From NCBI GenBank assembly GCA_002844335.1, contig CP019157.1, positions 36,323 to 100,322 of the forward strand: a stretch of DNA of 64,000 nucleotides, in the 5' to 3' direction. Position numbers and translations under genes: made by a program. The notes under the pieces are model-generated. The model did not search any database, was not told where the DNA came from, and saw nothing but the letters and a program-made list of their open reading frames with translations. This document shows positions 1 to 7,683 of this stretch, in pieces; positions within the stretch are counted from its first letter, which is position 1, and each line of letters begins with the position of its first letter. This stretch comes from Haloarcula taiwanensis (lineage in GTDB: Archaea; Halobacteriota; Halobacteria; Halobacteriales; Haloarculaceae).

Positions 1-45
1 ATAGAGCATCTCATCTGACGTGTCTATCAGGCACCGCGTCAGGGT

Positions 46-114
46 TTGGCCGGGTTGACGTTGCAACCGACGCCGTCACAAGCCGAGTATCAGCACGTGG
101 CGGCGACAGTGTAG
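46..114 (+). pseudogene. 3' remnant of a small haloarchaeal gene (copy of the gene at 1235-1486)
   Basis: The reading frame gives LAGLTLQPTPSQAEYQHVAA plus TV and a stop at 112-114, almost the same as the C-terminus of the intact 83-residue protein at 1235-1486. Nothing upstream in the window matches the rest of that protein, so this is a truncated tail. It is followed at once by a 42-bp palindrome, exactly as in the intact copy. Confidence 0.75.
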
Positions 115-126
115 AGTAGCAGAGCT

Positions 127-168
127 CTAACCAACAAACGTAGGCAATACTGCTTGTTTGTTGGTTAG
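127..168. repeat. 42-bp palindrome, CTAACCAAC family, copy 1
   Basis: Perfect 13-bp inverted arms CTAACCAACAAAC and GTTTGTTGGTTAG separated by 16 bp. It is the first of seven elements of 40-42 bp with the same outer arms (others at 1499, 20325, 34218, 45159, 51559 and 60819). It could form a hairpin or bind a dimer; function unknown. Confidence 0.9.
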
Positions 169-300
169 CCAACTCCCAATCCGCTTTCTGACCGTCGTTT
201 GTTGCTCGGTTGCTCACCTGAAACGACTGCTCGGTATGAGTGCGAATTGAATGACCATGCCACCGACATCTATATCAGTATGAAAAAAGTATGAATAGGT

Positions 301-570
301 ATGCCTGAACACAAACGGAAAGTCGGAGATCGGGGGCAGGTGACGATTCCGAAGGAACTGCGAGACCGTCGTGGCATCGAAGGCGGTGACGAAGTTGAAT
401 TCGTCGAAGTGAATGACGAGATCATAATCAAACCGCCGACAGATGAGGAACGGCTTGCTGAAGGATACCGAAAGAGAGCCGAGCGGTCTCGTGAGTTGGC
501 TGAAGAAATGGAAGAAGCATCCTCAGAAGCAACCGGGCATCTCGGTGACGCGCCCGGTTGGAGCGAGTGA
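301..570 (+). CDS. AbrB/MazE-type antitoxin
   Basis: 89 residues. Residues 5-45 have the swapped-hairpin AbrB pattern (RGQVTIPKELRDRRGIEGGD, then VEFVEVNDEIIIKP). The C-terminal half is charged and helical, the usual toxin-binding arm. The toxin gene starts 15 bp after the stop, so the two are probably co-transcribed. Members of this family bind their own promoter and neutralise the partner toxin. Family assignment is firm; activity is inferred from the family and its neighbour. Confidence 0.9.
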   Translation: MPEHKRKVGDRGQVTIPKELRDRRGIEGGDEVEFVEVNDEIIIKPPTDEERLAEGYRKRAERSRELAEEMEEASSEATGHLGDAPGWSE

Positions 571-585
571 ATTCTGGAGTCAATT

Positions 586-936
586 GTGCAGGTACGCCGC
601 AGCGACATTGTCATTGTTGAACTGAATCCCACAAAAGGGAGTGAGCAGCAAGGGAAGAGCAGGCCCTGTGTTGTCATCCAAAACAATGTTGGGAATCAGT
701 ACTCGCCGACAACCATCATCGCTCCATTCACAAAGCAGTACACATCTGGAGACACGTACCCGTTCGAGGTAGAAGTACTGGCTTCGGATACTGTCCTTGA
801 TCACGATTCAGTGGCAGACCTAAGTCAAATCCGGGTTGTCGACATCGACGAACGTGTAAAAAAGAACATTGGGTCTGTCCCGTCATCAGACATGGTGAAA
901 ATCGACTCGGCAATCAAAGATAGCCTCGGCATTTGA
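586..936 (+). CDS. PemK/MazF-type endoribonuclease toxin
   Basis: 116 residues with a GTG start 15 bp after the antitoxin stop. The opening RRSDIVIVELNPTKGSEQQG matches the PemK/MazF start (G/D-x-V/I-x-x-x-x-N/D...GSE...RP), followed by KSRPCVVIQNN, TTIIAPFT and DLSQIRVVD, the latter equivalent to the conserved Q-x-R strand. Family members cleave single-stranded RNA and are neutralised by the AbrB partner. The next gene overlaps its stop by four bases (TTGA), so a longer operon is likely. Confidence 0.88.
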   Translation: MQVRRSDIVIVELNPTKGSEQQGKSRPCVVIQNNVGNQYSPTTIIAPFTKQYTSGDTYPFEVEVLASDTVLDHDSVADLSQIRVVDIDERVKKNIGSVPSSDMVKIDSAIKDSLGI

Positions 937-1238
937 GCGAAAAGTTCCGTCAGTGTATAGTCTATACTGACCGTACCGCTCGTGAACTACTTACCCAGGG
1001 CCGACCACTCTTCTTGGGCGTTGACAGCGAGGGTGCCGCCCACTACTGGGACAGCTATGAGTTTGCCGTGGCTGTTGTGGCGGCTGATGTGGACGCTGAG
1101 AAAGTCGAGCTGGCCGAGACGCCTTTCGAGACATTTTCTGAGTGGTGCGAATACACGCGCTCGGAGCGCGGGTGGGACGTTGAGCCGCACGTCGGTGGGT
1201 CGCTCGTCGGCGATCTTATCCGAGGTGCTGAGGCGTGA
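933..1238 (+). CDS. Small protein of unknown function, first of a conserved overlapping pair
   Basis: 101 residues. A TTG start overlaps the toxin stop. The protein is acidic with no motif I recognise; it holds ELLTQGRPLFLG near residue 20 and ends VGGSLVGDLIRG. It overlaps the next gene by four bases (GTGA). Fragments of it recur at 2238-2290 (TRELLTQGRPLFPG) and at 52793-52831 (SLVGDLVAGYEQ), so the pair has been scattered through this replicon. The first residues are uncertain because the start codon is weak. Confidence 0.65.
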   Translation: MSEKFRQCIVYTDRTARELLTQGRPLFLGVDSEGAAHYWDSYEFAVAVVAADVDAEKVELAETPFETFSEWCEYTRSERGWDVEPHVGGSLVGDLIRGAEA

Positions 1239-1486
1239 GCTGCACTGTGGAAGAACGCAAGCGTGTTCGTCGAGCTGCGAGGGCGATTCGGGAGGAGGTG
1301 GCTACTGAGTCCGTGGATGTGCTTGCACCGAGTGCGAGTCAGTACTGTGAGTTGACACTTGATGCCGTGCTTCGGGACGCGGAGGGTGTGCCGCCGGAAG
1401 TGCTCAGGGAGTTAGCGTTGGCCGGGTTGACGCTCCAGCCAACACCGTCGCAGGCTGGATATGAGCACGTGGCGGCGACGGTGTAG
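1235..1486 (+). CDS. Small protein of unknown function, second of the conserved pair
   Basis: 83 residues. The GTG start overlaps the preceding stop. The N-terminus is basic and helical (EERKRVRRAARAIREE), followed by an acidic middle and the tail LRELALAGLTLQPTPSQAGY. Decayed copies lie at 46-114, 52168-52296, 52828-53079 (with an internal stop) and 60099-60615 (interrupted by an element). Repeated occurrence with decay suggests a mobile or expendable function; none can be named. Confidence 0.7.
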   Translation: MSCTVEERKRVRRAARAIREEVATESVDVLAPSASQYCELTLDAVLRDAEGVPPEVLRELALAGLTLQPTPSQAGYEHVAATV

Positions 1487-1498
1487 AGTAGCAGATCG

Positions 1499-1540
1499 CT
1501 AACCCACAAACGGTGGATAGCGCCCACGCTCGTTGGTTAG
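1499..1540. repeat. 42-bp palindrome, CTAACCAAC family, copy 2 (degenerate)
   Basis: Arms CTAACCCAC and GTTGGTTAG differ at one position. Interior GGTGG is shared with copies 6 and 7. It lies 12 bp after the stop of the small gene at 1235-1486. Confidence 0.8.
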
Positions 1541-1622
1541 CCACTTTCCAATCCGCTTTCTGAACTTCGTTTGTTGCTCGGTTGCTCACCTGAAACGACT
1601 GCTCGGTATGAATGCAGACCTA

Positions 1623-1904
1623 CTAGTCGTCGTCACTGCGGTAGGCATCGCCACCGCGTTTACGAATCCGCAAAACGTAGAGGACTCTCTCGGTGCGGTC
1701 AATACGACACCCGAGTCGGAACGGGCCAACACGGAGCTTTTGATGGGGCGCACCCTGAAGTGGTTCAAGATGTTCGGGTGGGTCGCGCCATTCGTCGGTA
1801 GCTATCTCGTCGAGTTTGCTGGCGATGCGGTCACGTGCATACTCATCTAATCCGTCGAAATCCCGCCGTGCCGTGTCGGTGAGTTCCCAGTCCCAGTCAC
1901 TCAT
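1623..1904 (-). CDS. RelE/ParE-family toxin
   Basis: About 93 residues from the ATG at 1904 (MSDWDWELTDTARRDFDGLD). The pattern is RelE-like: an N-terminal helix containing DFDGLDEYARDRIASKLDEI, then LEPLQGAPHQKLRVGPFRLG, CRIDRTERVLYVLRIRKRG with the basic strand typical of the family. The ATG overlaps the end of the upstream antitoxin gene, so the pair is translationally coupled. A longer reading frame upstream (to 1928) is unlikely because it would run deeper into the antitoxin gene. Confidence 0.85.
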   Translation of the reverse strand: MSDWDWELTDTARRDFDGLDEYARDRIASKLDEIATDEWRDPPEHLEPLQGAPHQKLRVGPFRLGCRIDRTERVLYVLRIRKRGGDAYRSDDD

Positions 1905-2184
1905 CGCTGTCGCGTGCTGTCTCGTCAAGCCCGTACTCGGCCTTCACATCATCACTACTGTGGGTGCGACCTTCACGAATCTCAACTTCACCCGCGAGCA
2001 TCGCTTTCAGGTCCGCACGATTGAATTCGGGATGCTTGAGCGCGTCACGCAGTACAGCTCGGATGAATTCACTCCGACTGTTGAATCCGTGGTCTTCCCA
2101 CGTCGTATCGACATCTTCCAAGAACGTCTCTGTCATCCGGATATTGACCGTCGTTTTCTCAGGTGGAGATTCCGATTCAGCCAT
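1897..2184 (-). CDS. Ribbon-helix-helix antitoxin
   Basis: 95 residues. Residues 10-50 fit an RHH fold: TTVNIRMTETFLEDVDTTWE as the strand and first helix, then NSRSEFIRAVLRDALKHP as the second helix. The C-terminus is acidic and should wrap the RelE-like toxin encoded immediately downstream with overlap. RHH antitoxins usually repress their own operon; no operator was identified by eye. Confidence 0.85.
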   Translation of the reverse strand: MAESESPPEKTTVNIRMTETFLEDVDTTWEDHGFNSRSEFIRAVLRDALKHPEFNRADLKAMLAGEVEIREGRTHSSDDVKAEYGLDETARDSDE

Positions 2185-2237
2185 ATTTTGTGTTGAATCT
2201 GTGTATACAAAAGCATTACGTCAGTCGGCATATGCCC

Positions 2238-2338
2238 TGTACTGACCGACCTCACGCGAACTACTCACCCAGGGCCGCCCACTCTTTCCCGGCTTCTCGA
2301 CGGCCTTGACGATTGCGTGGATGTTGCGGTGATATGAC
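2238..2338 (+). pseudogene. Joined remnants of two small genes
   Basis: 2238-2290 encodes TDLTRELLTQGRPLFPG, a piece of the 933-1238 protein. It runs directly into 2291-2338, which encodes FSTALTIAWMLR and a stop, matching the C-terminus of the decayed membrane gene at 5139-5317 (FSTVLTMAWMSR). The junction shows that fragments of unrelated small genes have been recombined end to end. Confidence 0.6.
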
Positions 2339-2512
2339 GGGTGTCAGTTGGGTAGCTAACCAAAACACCCCGGCGTCACCGAGACCATTATACGACGACT
2401 CAGCTATCAGCAGTATGGCTATTCATAGCCGTCCCCAGAAAACCGCTACAAGCCACCTGACCCCAGTCGCTACCAGAGAGTCGAACGTCCGTGCGATAGT
2501 GTCGAGAGGCCG

Positions 2513-3499
2513 TTATCCGCTCGTGTTGTTCACCACTGTTACGGTCGACTCGTCGAGGTCGATAGCGACGCTATCAGTCTGTTCGGATGTATTTTCGGCT
2601 TCGGCCTGGCCGTCTCCGTCGGCCATTTCGATGTTCTCTTCAGCTATCTGGAGTTCGACCCAAGTGTGGGTAACGGTCTCCGCGTCGAGATCGACCGTCA
2701 GCATGACCGTACTCCCGTTTCCGTCGGGCCGCTGGAGTTCGATATCGACGGCACCATCGGCGGTCGCTTCCGTGACTGTCGCTTCCAGCGTCGTTGCGTC
2801 CAGATGTGTCCGAACGTTGTAGCTTGTCTGTCCGTCGGCCACGACAAGATGCTCTATCAGTTCTCGGTCATCCTGATCGAGCACGCCGACCTCGTCGACG
2901 AAGTTCAGATTCACCTCGTCGACGTCTGGCCGGACAGTTCGCACGTCGACCGTCTCGTTGGTTCGGTTGACTGTCCCCCGAACCGACGGGAGGCAGTCGT
3001 CGACAGGTCGGACGTGAATTCCGGCAACGTCCAGCGGTTCCACTCGCTCTGTGGACTCGTAGTACTGATTGACCTGTACTTCGAGGTGGCTGTATTCACC
3101 GAGCCCTGCGCGGTCGCTCGTCTCGTCGACGGCGAGTTCGGCAAGCCGCTGGCGACCGATTGCGTCGACTGTCGCACCATCGTGGTGGGTGACAAGTGTG
3201 ACGGTCACGTCTCTGACCTGATGGCGGGTGCTGTTGCGCTCGGGACTGTCGAGGCGAAGGGCACCGCTGCATGTGCGTTGCGCTTGCTGGAAGGTGTACT
3301 CACTGTCGTCGGTCCGGGTCGCCGTTACGTTGATCTGCTGGTCCGTGTCCAGTCGCATGTCAACCGTCTCATTGGCCGGGGCGTCGGACGTCTCGTTGAT
3401 TGGGCCGTCGATCCCACCAGATTGGGTCGCGCCACTGGCGATTAACAACACGGTCGAGATGCCGAGGGCGTACATCGCGAGTCTGTAGTCACGTTGCAT
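2513..3499 (-). CDS. Exported haloarchaeal protein of unknown function
   Basis: 328 residues from MQRDYRLAMYALG; the open frame continues upstream, but this start puts a signal/anchor helix (residues 8-25, ALGISTVLLIASG) at the N-terminus. The rest is acidic and strand-rich with a probably disordered tail, consistent with a cell-surface protein. It diverges from the gene at 3776 across an operator-like palindrome, so both may be controlled by the membrane HTH protein at 4414-4953. No family recognised. Confidence 0.75.
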   Translation of the reverse strand: MQRDYRLAMYALGISTVLLIASGATQSGGIDGPINETSDAPANETVDMRLDTDQQINVTATRTDDSEYTFQQAQRTCSGALRLDSPERNSTRHQVRDVTVTLVTHHDGATVDAIGRQRLAELAVDETSDRAGLGEYSHLEVQVNQYYESTERVEPLDVAGIHVRPVDDCLPSVRGTVNRTNETVDVRTVRPDVDEVNLNFVDEVGVLDQDDRELIEHLVVADGQTSYNVRTHLDATTLEATVTEATADGAVDIELQRPDGNGSTVMLTVDLDAETVTHTWVELQIAEENIEMADGDGQAEAENTSEQTDSVAIDLDESTVTVVNNTSG

Positions 3500-3692
3500 G
3501 ATTTTCACTCCATGTGGATTGATTCGGGTGCATTGGTTACTCCGACACCAGTCGGGCGGGGACCTGCAGGGCGACCCCGGCCAGCGTCGAGCCAGAGCCG
3601 CGGTCGGCTGCATACGGTCGTCCGACTGCTGTGGTCGTGGCTTACAAGAAAGTCCTTGTAAAGTACCGTTGGAAACAGCTGTGGAACACGAA

Positions 3693-3727
3693 TGAAACGC
3701 GTTTCACCGGCGTTTCACAGGCTGAAA
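3693..3727. promoter_or_regulatory. Operator-like palindromes in a divergent promoter
   Basis: TGAAACGCGTTTCA (3693-3706) is a perfect 14-bp palindrome. It is followed by TTTCA-CAGGC-TGAAA (3713-3727), a second inverted pair with the same half-site. Further GAAAC-like half-sites flank them (3672, 3732). They sit between the divergent genes at 3499 and 3776. The HTH protein encoded at 4414-4953 is the obvious candidate ligand (inference). Confidence 0.6.
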
Positions 3728-3775
3728 CTGATGAAAACCATCAGGTTCATATCACCGATGTTTCGAGAATCAACC

Positions 3776-4417
3776 ATGTCCCCAGTCCCTCCCTCCAGAC
3801 TGGTGCTGGTCCTCTCGCTGATCGTCCTCGGGAGCAGCCTCGCAGTATTTGGCAGTGTCAGTGGCATCGTCCCCGACGACACCCACGAGTTCGCCGTCGA
3901 GGACGACACACTCATCGCCACGACTGATAGCGGACAGCGGCACGAACTGGTCGAAGACGTGCACACGGTGTCCCGAATCGAGATCAGCCACAGTGACAGT
4001 CAGTACGTCGTCCGAACGGTCGACCGTGAGCCGCCAGCAGTCGGTACGCAAATGCGTGTCCGAGCACAGCAAATCGTCACATCCGTCGAGACAGTCGGCG
4101 GCGACATCCCGGCGGCAGACAGCGCTGCGTACACCGTCCATCGGATTCCGACACAGCTCTCCAGCGACCGCGCAGCAGTGCTCGGAGCCACTCCGAACGC
4201 GTCCCTGCAGGCGGTGGTCGCCCCCAACGCGTCTGCGTTCACCGTCCGACAGCACGACGACACCGTGGTCTTCGAGCGACGCGAGCCGCAATGGAGCGAC
4301 GACCGCGTGCTCGTCGTCGTGACATCACCTGACTCCGGGACCGAGTACAGTGTCGTCGTCAACCTTCGCACCGAGACCGTCGACTCGCTCGTTCGACTCG
4401 ACAGGGGTGCCCGATGA
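3776..4417 (+). CDS. Exported protein of unknown function, partner of the membrane HTH regulator
   Basis: 213 residues from MSPVPPSRLVLVLSLIVLGS; this start was preferred because it places a signal/anchor helix at residues 9-30. The remainder is an extracellular, strand-rich acidic domain ending in VVVNLRTETVDSL. The last four bases (ATGA) overlap the start of the HTH gene. In haloarchaea, such exported-domain plus membrane-HTH gene pairs are common, and a sensor role is plausible but not shown. Upstream ATGs in frame would bury the signal helix. Confidence 0.75.
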   Translation: MSPVPPSRLVLVLSLIVLGSSLAVFGSVSGIVPDDTHEFAVEDDTLIATTDSGQRHELVEDVHTVSRIEISHSDSQYVVRTVDREPPAVGTQMRVRAQQIVTSVETVGGDIPAADSAAYTVHRIPTQLSSDRAAVLGATPNASLQAVVAPNASAFTVRQHDDTVVFERREPQWSDDRVLVVVTSPDSGTEYSVVVNLRTETVDSLVRLDRGAR

Positions 4418-4953
4418 GACCGCTTCGCTCCCGCCCACGATCCGAGGTACTCGCAGCTGGGATTCTCGTCATCGCTACCGCTATCCTCGTCACACAGTTC
4501 CTGCAGGCGACCCCAACCGTCGTGGCTGGTGGTGAGCGTATTGGAATCAGTAGCTGGCAGTTCTCCCTCGGTGACGCGGTCGTCATCGCGGTCGGGGCGT
4601 GTGCTGCGGGAGCGAGCGCGACAGTGCTGCTCAGCGGCGCTGGTTCGTCAGCGGTGGCCACAGCGGACACCGAACGCTCAGATCCACCGGCCCAGCAGCC
4701 CGACGACGCTAGCAACGAGTTGCTGCAGGCTCGTCGACGGGAATGGGAGACCACCTCGGAACGACTCGCGAGCAACGAAAAACTAGTTTATCAGACGGTG
4801 CTTGACGCCGATGGCGTCCTGCCTCAGAGTGAGATTGTCGACCGAACGGACCTCTCGAAAGCGACGGTCAGCCGCACGCTCGACAGTCTGGAGGCCCGTG
4901 ATCTCGTCGAACGCAAACGCCGTGGAATGGGGAATATAGTGTTACTCACGTAG
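4414..4953 (+). CDS. Membrane-anchored winged-helix transcriptional regulator
   Basis: 179 residues. Two membrane helices (about 12-30 and 50-75) are followed by a linker and a C-terminal winged helix at 115-179: LVYQTVLDADGVLPQSEIVD, then RTDLSKATVSRTLDSLEARD as the recognition helices, ending LVERKRRGMGNIVLLT in the wing. The fold is MarR/IclR-like and fits haloarchaeal one-component membrane regulators. It is coupled by ATGA overlap to the exported protein before it, which may modulate it. The likely target is the palindromic site at 3693-3727. Confidence 0.85.
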   Translation: MRPLRSRPRSEVLAAGILVIATAILVTQFLQATPTVVAGGERIGISSWQFSLGDAVVIAVGACAAGASATVLLSGAGSSAVATADTERSDPPAQQPDDASNELLQARRREWETTSERLASNEKLVYQTVLDADGVLPQSEIVDRTDLSKATVSRTLDSLEARDLVERKRRGMGNIVLLT

Positions 4954-5138
4954 GTAGTCTGGTGCATGTGGCAGTGGTGGAAACACTCACACTGGGAGTA
5001 AATCCGAGCGACAGGACATGAGAGCCATCGCTGTCACTCGTGAGCGTCGATCCAGTGTACGCCACCACCGGACCACGGACGACGGTCCACACCGATCGCA
5101 TCGCCCGCTCGACTCGCCGTCGGCGCCATGGAGGGAGC

Positions 5139-5317
5139 ATGAACAGCGATCAGTACGAACTCCCCGCGAAGATCACGCTCTTCGTCGCGAAACTGCCGGC
5201 GCTGTCGTCGTCCTGACCCAGCTGTACGACCTGCCGAAAGCCTCTCTTCTCGGGGTGCTGGTCGTCGCGACAATGGGCTTCTCAACAGTCTTGACGATGG
5301 CGTGGATGTCACGGTGA
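5139..5317 (+). pseudogene. Frameshifted small membrane protein gene
   Basis: The ATG frame reads MNSDQYELPAKITLFVAKLP then stops at 5216. The adjacent frame continues without a gap in sense as VVLTQLYDLPKASLLGVLVV ATMGFSTVLTMAWMSR to a stop at 5315-5317, a typical membrane helix. One frameshift near 5205 joins them. The last 12 residues recur as a fragment at 2291-2338, so a second copy once existed. Confidence 0.6.
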
Positions 5318-5451
5318 TCGTTTCGTTCAAAGTACGATGTTCTGTCGATGACGCGCTGGCAGGCGTTAGACGAGCTGCAGCAGGCCGGTGTGTCGGTGTT
5401 CGTCTCGATGTCGCTACATACCCGACGATGAGCGAAGACGACGTTCACGAG

Positions 5452-5676
5452 CTACTCAGCTATGTTAGAGCACTCGGGGCAGGTCGTCGGTTCTGGCAGC
5501 TCCCCATCCTCGGTTGCCTCGAACCAATCGCCGATACAGTGCCAGCGCTGTTCGTAACCGGGACAGTACGGCGAGCCCGTGCCCCAGCGTTGTGTCGGGA
5601 GGTCGAGACCCTGGCTAACACTTATTTCCGAAGACAGGCAATTTTTGCGTGGACGGACCACTGTCACACGCTCCAT
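5452..5676 (-). CDS. Possible small Cys-rich protein
   Basis: 74 codons. The C-terminal half has HCIGDWF and TTCPECSN, which would suit a zinc site, but the spacing (Cys at about 38, 47, 66, 69) is not a recognised family. No Shine-Dalgarno or neighbour supports it, and its 5' end overlaps the leader of the gene at 5690. Could be a remnant or a chance frame. Confidence 0.3.
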   Translation of the reverse strand: MERVTVVRPRKNCLSSEISVSQGLDLPTQRWGTGSPYCPGYEQRWHCIGDWFEATEDGELPEPTTCPECSNIAE

Positions 5677-5689
5677 TCATCCCCTTTCC

Positions 5690-5842
5690 ATGCCTGATGA
5701 CACGCGAAGTCTCGGTCGCTGTCCAAACTGCGACGAGCGTATCACAACTCCGTGGCTGCTGGTTGAATACGAGAAAGACGATGGGACAGACGGAATCTGG
5801 GCCGAGTGTCCAATGTGTGAAGACGTCGTTGCGCCGGAGTAG
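5690..5842 (+). CDS. Small zinc-ribbon protein (copy A)
   Basis: 50 residues from MPDDTRSLGRCPNCDERITT. Two CxxC knuckles (CPNC and CPMC) about 30 residues apart form a classical zinc ribbon, with PWLLVEYEKDDGT between. A near-identical gene lies at 20124-20276 (copy B), and about 50 bp of the leader is also conserved between the copies. Small haloarchaeal zinc-ribbon proteins of this size are common; their roles are mostly unknown. The longer frame upstream is leader, not protein, because the conserved block starts before this ATG. Confidence 0.8.
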   Translation: MPDDTRSLGRCPNCDERITTPWLLVEYEKDDGTDGIWAECPMCEDVVAPE

Positions 5843-5939
5843 CTGTTTATTAGTCAATACTATCGTCCGACAGAGACAGTGTTCAAGCACGCCTATAAGA
5901 TTCACCAATTTTTTACTAAATCAGTAAACCACTACTGAT

Positions 5940-6332
5940 ATGGTTCCCCTCGAGGTGTTAGTTACCCCCCTCCAAAGCAGTGATGCCGGTGGTATTGTGC
6001 TCCTCCTGTTCAACCTACTGATTGCTGGCATCCAGATTGCCGGGATGTGGATGGTATTCAAGAAAGCTGGTCATGCAGGGTGGAAGGCAATCATTCCGCT
6101 ATACAACCTCTATATCATGCTTCGGATCGGGGAGAATGCATGGTGGTGGTTGCTCCTCATATTTATTCCGGTGATAAATCTATACGCGCTGTATAAGATT
6201 CATGCTGGAGTAGCTCGAGCGTTTGGGAGAGGTATCGGGTTTGGGCTTGGGCTCACCTTCCTTGGTATCCTCTTCTTCCCACTGCTGGGCTTTGGCGATT
6301 ATCAGCATCGTCAGTCTGGTGGGCTCGCATAA
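5940..6332 (+). CDS. DUF5684-type membrane protein
   Basis: 130 residues with four predicted membrane helices. The signature KKAGHAGWKAIIPLYNLYIM, followed by GENAWWWLLLIFIPVINLY and a Gly-rich GRGIGFGLGLTFLG, is the pattern of the DUF5684 family seen near signal peptidases and other membrane genes. Function is unknown. It stands alone between the zinc-ribbon gene and a region with no convincing gene. Confidence 0.8.
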   Translation: MVPLEVLVTPLQSSDAGGIVLLLFNLLIAGIQIAGMWMVFKKAGHAGWKAIIPLYNLYIMLRIGENAWWWLLLIFIPVINLYALYKIHAGVARAFGRGIGFGLGLTFLGILFFPLLGFGDYQHRQSGGLA

Positions 6333-6605
6333 TCTCAGAAGCTGAGACCGGCGTTCTCAATGTATATCGAACTATCTTCCTTTGATGGCCCCAACTGGAG
6401 GTCTGCTCGACAAACTGCAACAGAATGCAGTCTGTAGCAGTCCAAGCCGATACGCTTAGTCGCGTTCCAGTTGGCGGCACTGGTGATGTGTGACACCGAG
6501 AGTGATACACTATCGCGAGGATGTGATTCCATCATATCGTACACATCCCCGATCGGAGAGTCACCAGTATTGAGCGGAGAATGGAACGACGAGAGGTTGG
6601 TGGGG
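6333..6605. other. Intergenic, no convincing gene
   Basis: A 69-codon open frame on the minus strand (6335-6544) has no recognisable domain, no partner gene and unremarkable composition. I see no hairpin or repeat here. Confidence 0.4.
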
Positions 6606-7322
6606 TTACCTCTCGTAGCCCTCTCCCTCGATTGGGCCGCTAAACACGCCGTAGAGGAATTTGAAGTACCACAGTACCAGCAGCAAGACCGGAAACCCGA
6701 GGACGGTCACGAGGTTCAGCGCTAGTGGCGACACGACCGCTTCTCTAACCAACAACCCGGTCGGCGGGTAAATCGTCGGGTACAGCAGCATTGCGACCAA
6801 GATCGTCAACAGTGTGGGCAGTGCCAGTGCGCTCGCGAGCCAGGCTCGGTACCGGTCGCGTCTGGCCAGTACGCTCCCGCTCAGCCCGACGGCGACCGAG
6901 AGAGCGACGACTGCAGCGACGGGCAGCGAGAGCACCGCGTCGGCAGCACCGCCCACATCGGTCAGGACGACGGTTCCCAGCAGGACGACCACACCGCCAA
7001 GGTACGCCACTGTCGCACCGATACCGTACGCTCGCAGTTCCGATGCCAGACCGGGCTCGGTCTTGGCTGCGAGGAACGCCGCCCCCGTGACTATCGAGAC
7101 GGCGACTAGGCCGACGCCAGTCAACGCTACTGGTAGCGTCGCCCCGCCGAACAGCCAGCGACCCGCGAGCATCCCCAACAGGAGCGGCGCGAACACGCTC
7201 CCGCTGATGAACGCGTAGTCGGTGTAGCGCTTCCAGCGCTCGTCGTCGCGCTGCTCGCGGAGCTCCGGACCGAGACCGCGAAACACCAACGCGACGACGA
7301 ATCCGAGCGCGAGCAGACATTG
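6606..7322 (-). pseudogene. cydB: 5'-truncated cydB (cytochrome bd-type quinol oxidase subunit II)
   Basis: The minus-strand frame from about 7322 to 6606 matches CydB: CLLALGFVVALVFRGLGPEL, WKRYTDYAFISGSVFAPLLL, then several membrane helices and the C-terminal block NLVTVLGFPVLLLVLWYFKF. The first ~100 residues of CydB (MGxPHxD...-type start) are missing; the frame upstream of 7322 (to 7481) is unrelated sequence belonging to the leader of the TA operon. No cydA is nearby. This is a gene fragment cut at the border of the VapBC cassette and cannot make a working oxidase subunit. Confidence 0.8.
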
Positions 7323-7443
7323 AAATGACCGCTCAGTAAGCGTGCGTGTTGAGTTTTTCAGGTTAGCAGCAGCTGTTCCCGGCGGGATTCCATCGTTTGC
7401 CACACAAGTATTAATGCCTGTCAACGCGAACGTCAACGTACCA

Positions 7444-7683
7444 ATGGCGACCGCAGATGAGCAGATTCGAGTTAGTGACACGGTGAAGCGAGAGCTTGAC
7501 CGCCGCCGCCGGGAGGGCGAGAGCTATAACGATGTGTTGCAGCGGATGCTTGAGGACGACCGCGACCTCATGGCTGGGTTCGGCCGGTGGTCAGACGAAC
7601 AGGCTGACCGGGCCCGAGAGACACGTGAGAAGTCCAAGCAGAAGTCGAAAGACCGGATGCGTCGGCTGGCGGATGACGAATGA
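7444..7683 (+). CDS. vapB: VapB-type antitoxin (haloarchaeal DUF7557-like)
   Basis: 79 residues from MATADEQIRVSDTVKRELDR. The short strand QIRVSDTVKREL followed by RRREGESYNDVLQRML is the RHH/AbrB-like antitoxin start seen in haloarchaeal VapB proteins; the C-terminus is a charged helix (RARETREKSKQKSKDRMRRL). It overlaps the PIN toxin gene by four bases. An earlier in-frame ATG at 7414 is less likely because homology begins at MATADEQ. Confidence 0.85.
   Translation: MATADEQIRVSDTVKRELDRRRREGESYNDVLQRMLEDDRDLMAGFGRWSDEQADRARETREKSKQKSKDRMRRLADDE

Larger units (their letters stand above)
45..244. repeat. Left copy of a ~200-bp direct repeat (partner 1418-1616)
   Basis: The end of the small gene, its stop codon, the palindrome, and about 70 bp beyond (CGTTTGTTGCTCGGTTGCTC and neighbours, running to TCGGTATGA) recur in the same order and orientation at 1418-1616. 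The two copies bracket the MazEF-like operon and its two downstream genes, so the 1.37-kb unit may have been gained or duplicated as a block. Confidence 0.8.

Noticed and set aside
1533..1850. 105-codon open frame on the plus strand
   Set aside because: It lies antisense to a well-supported RelE-type toxin and begins inside the palindrome.
2313..3445. Large open frames on the plus strand opposite the exported protein
   Set aside because: They are shadows of the 2513-3499 gene; only the minus strand has a signal helix and acidic composition.
7323..7481. N-terminal 53 codons of the cydB-like open frame as its real start
   Set aside because: They have no CydB character and overlap the leader of the vapBC operon; homology begins at about 7322.
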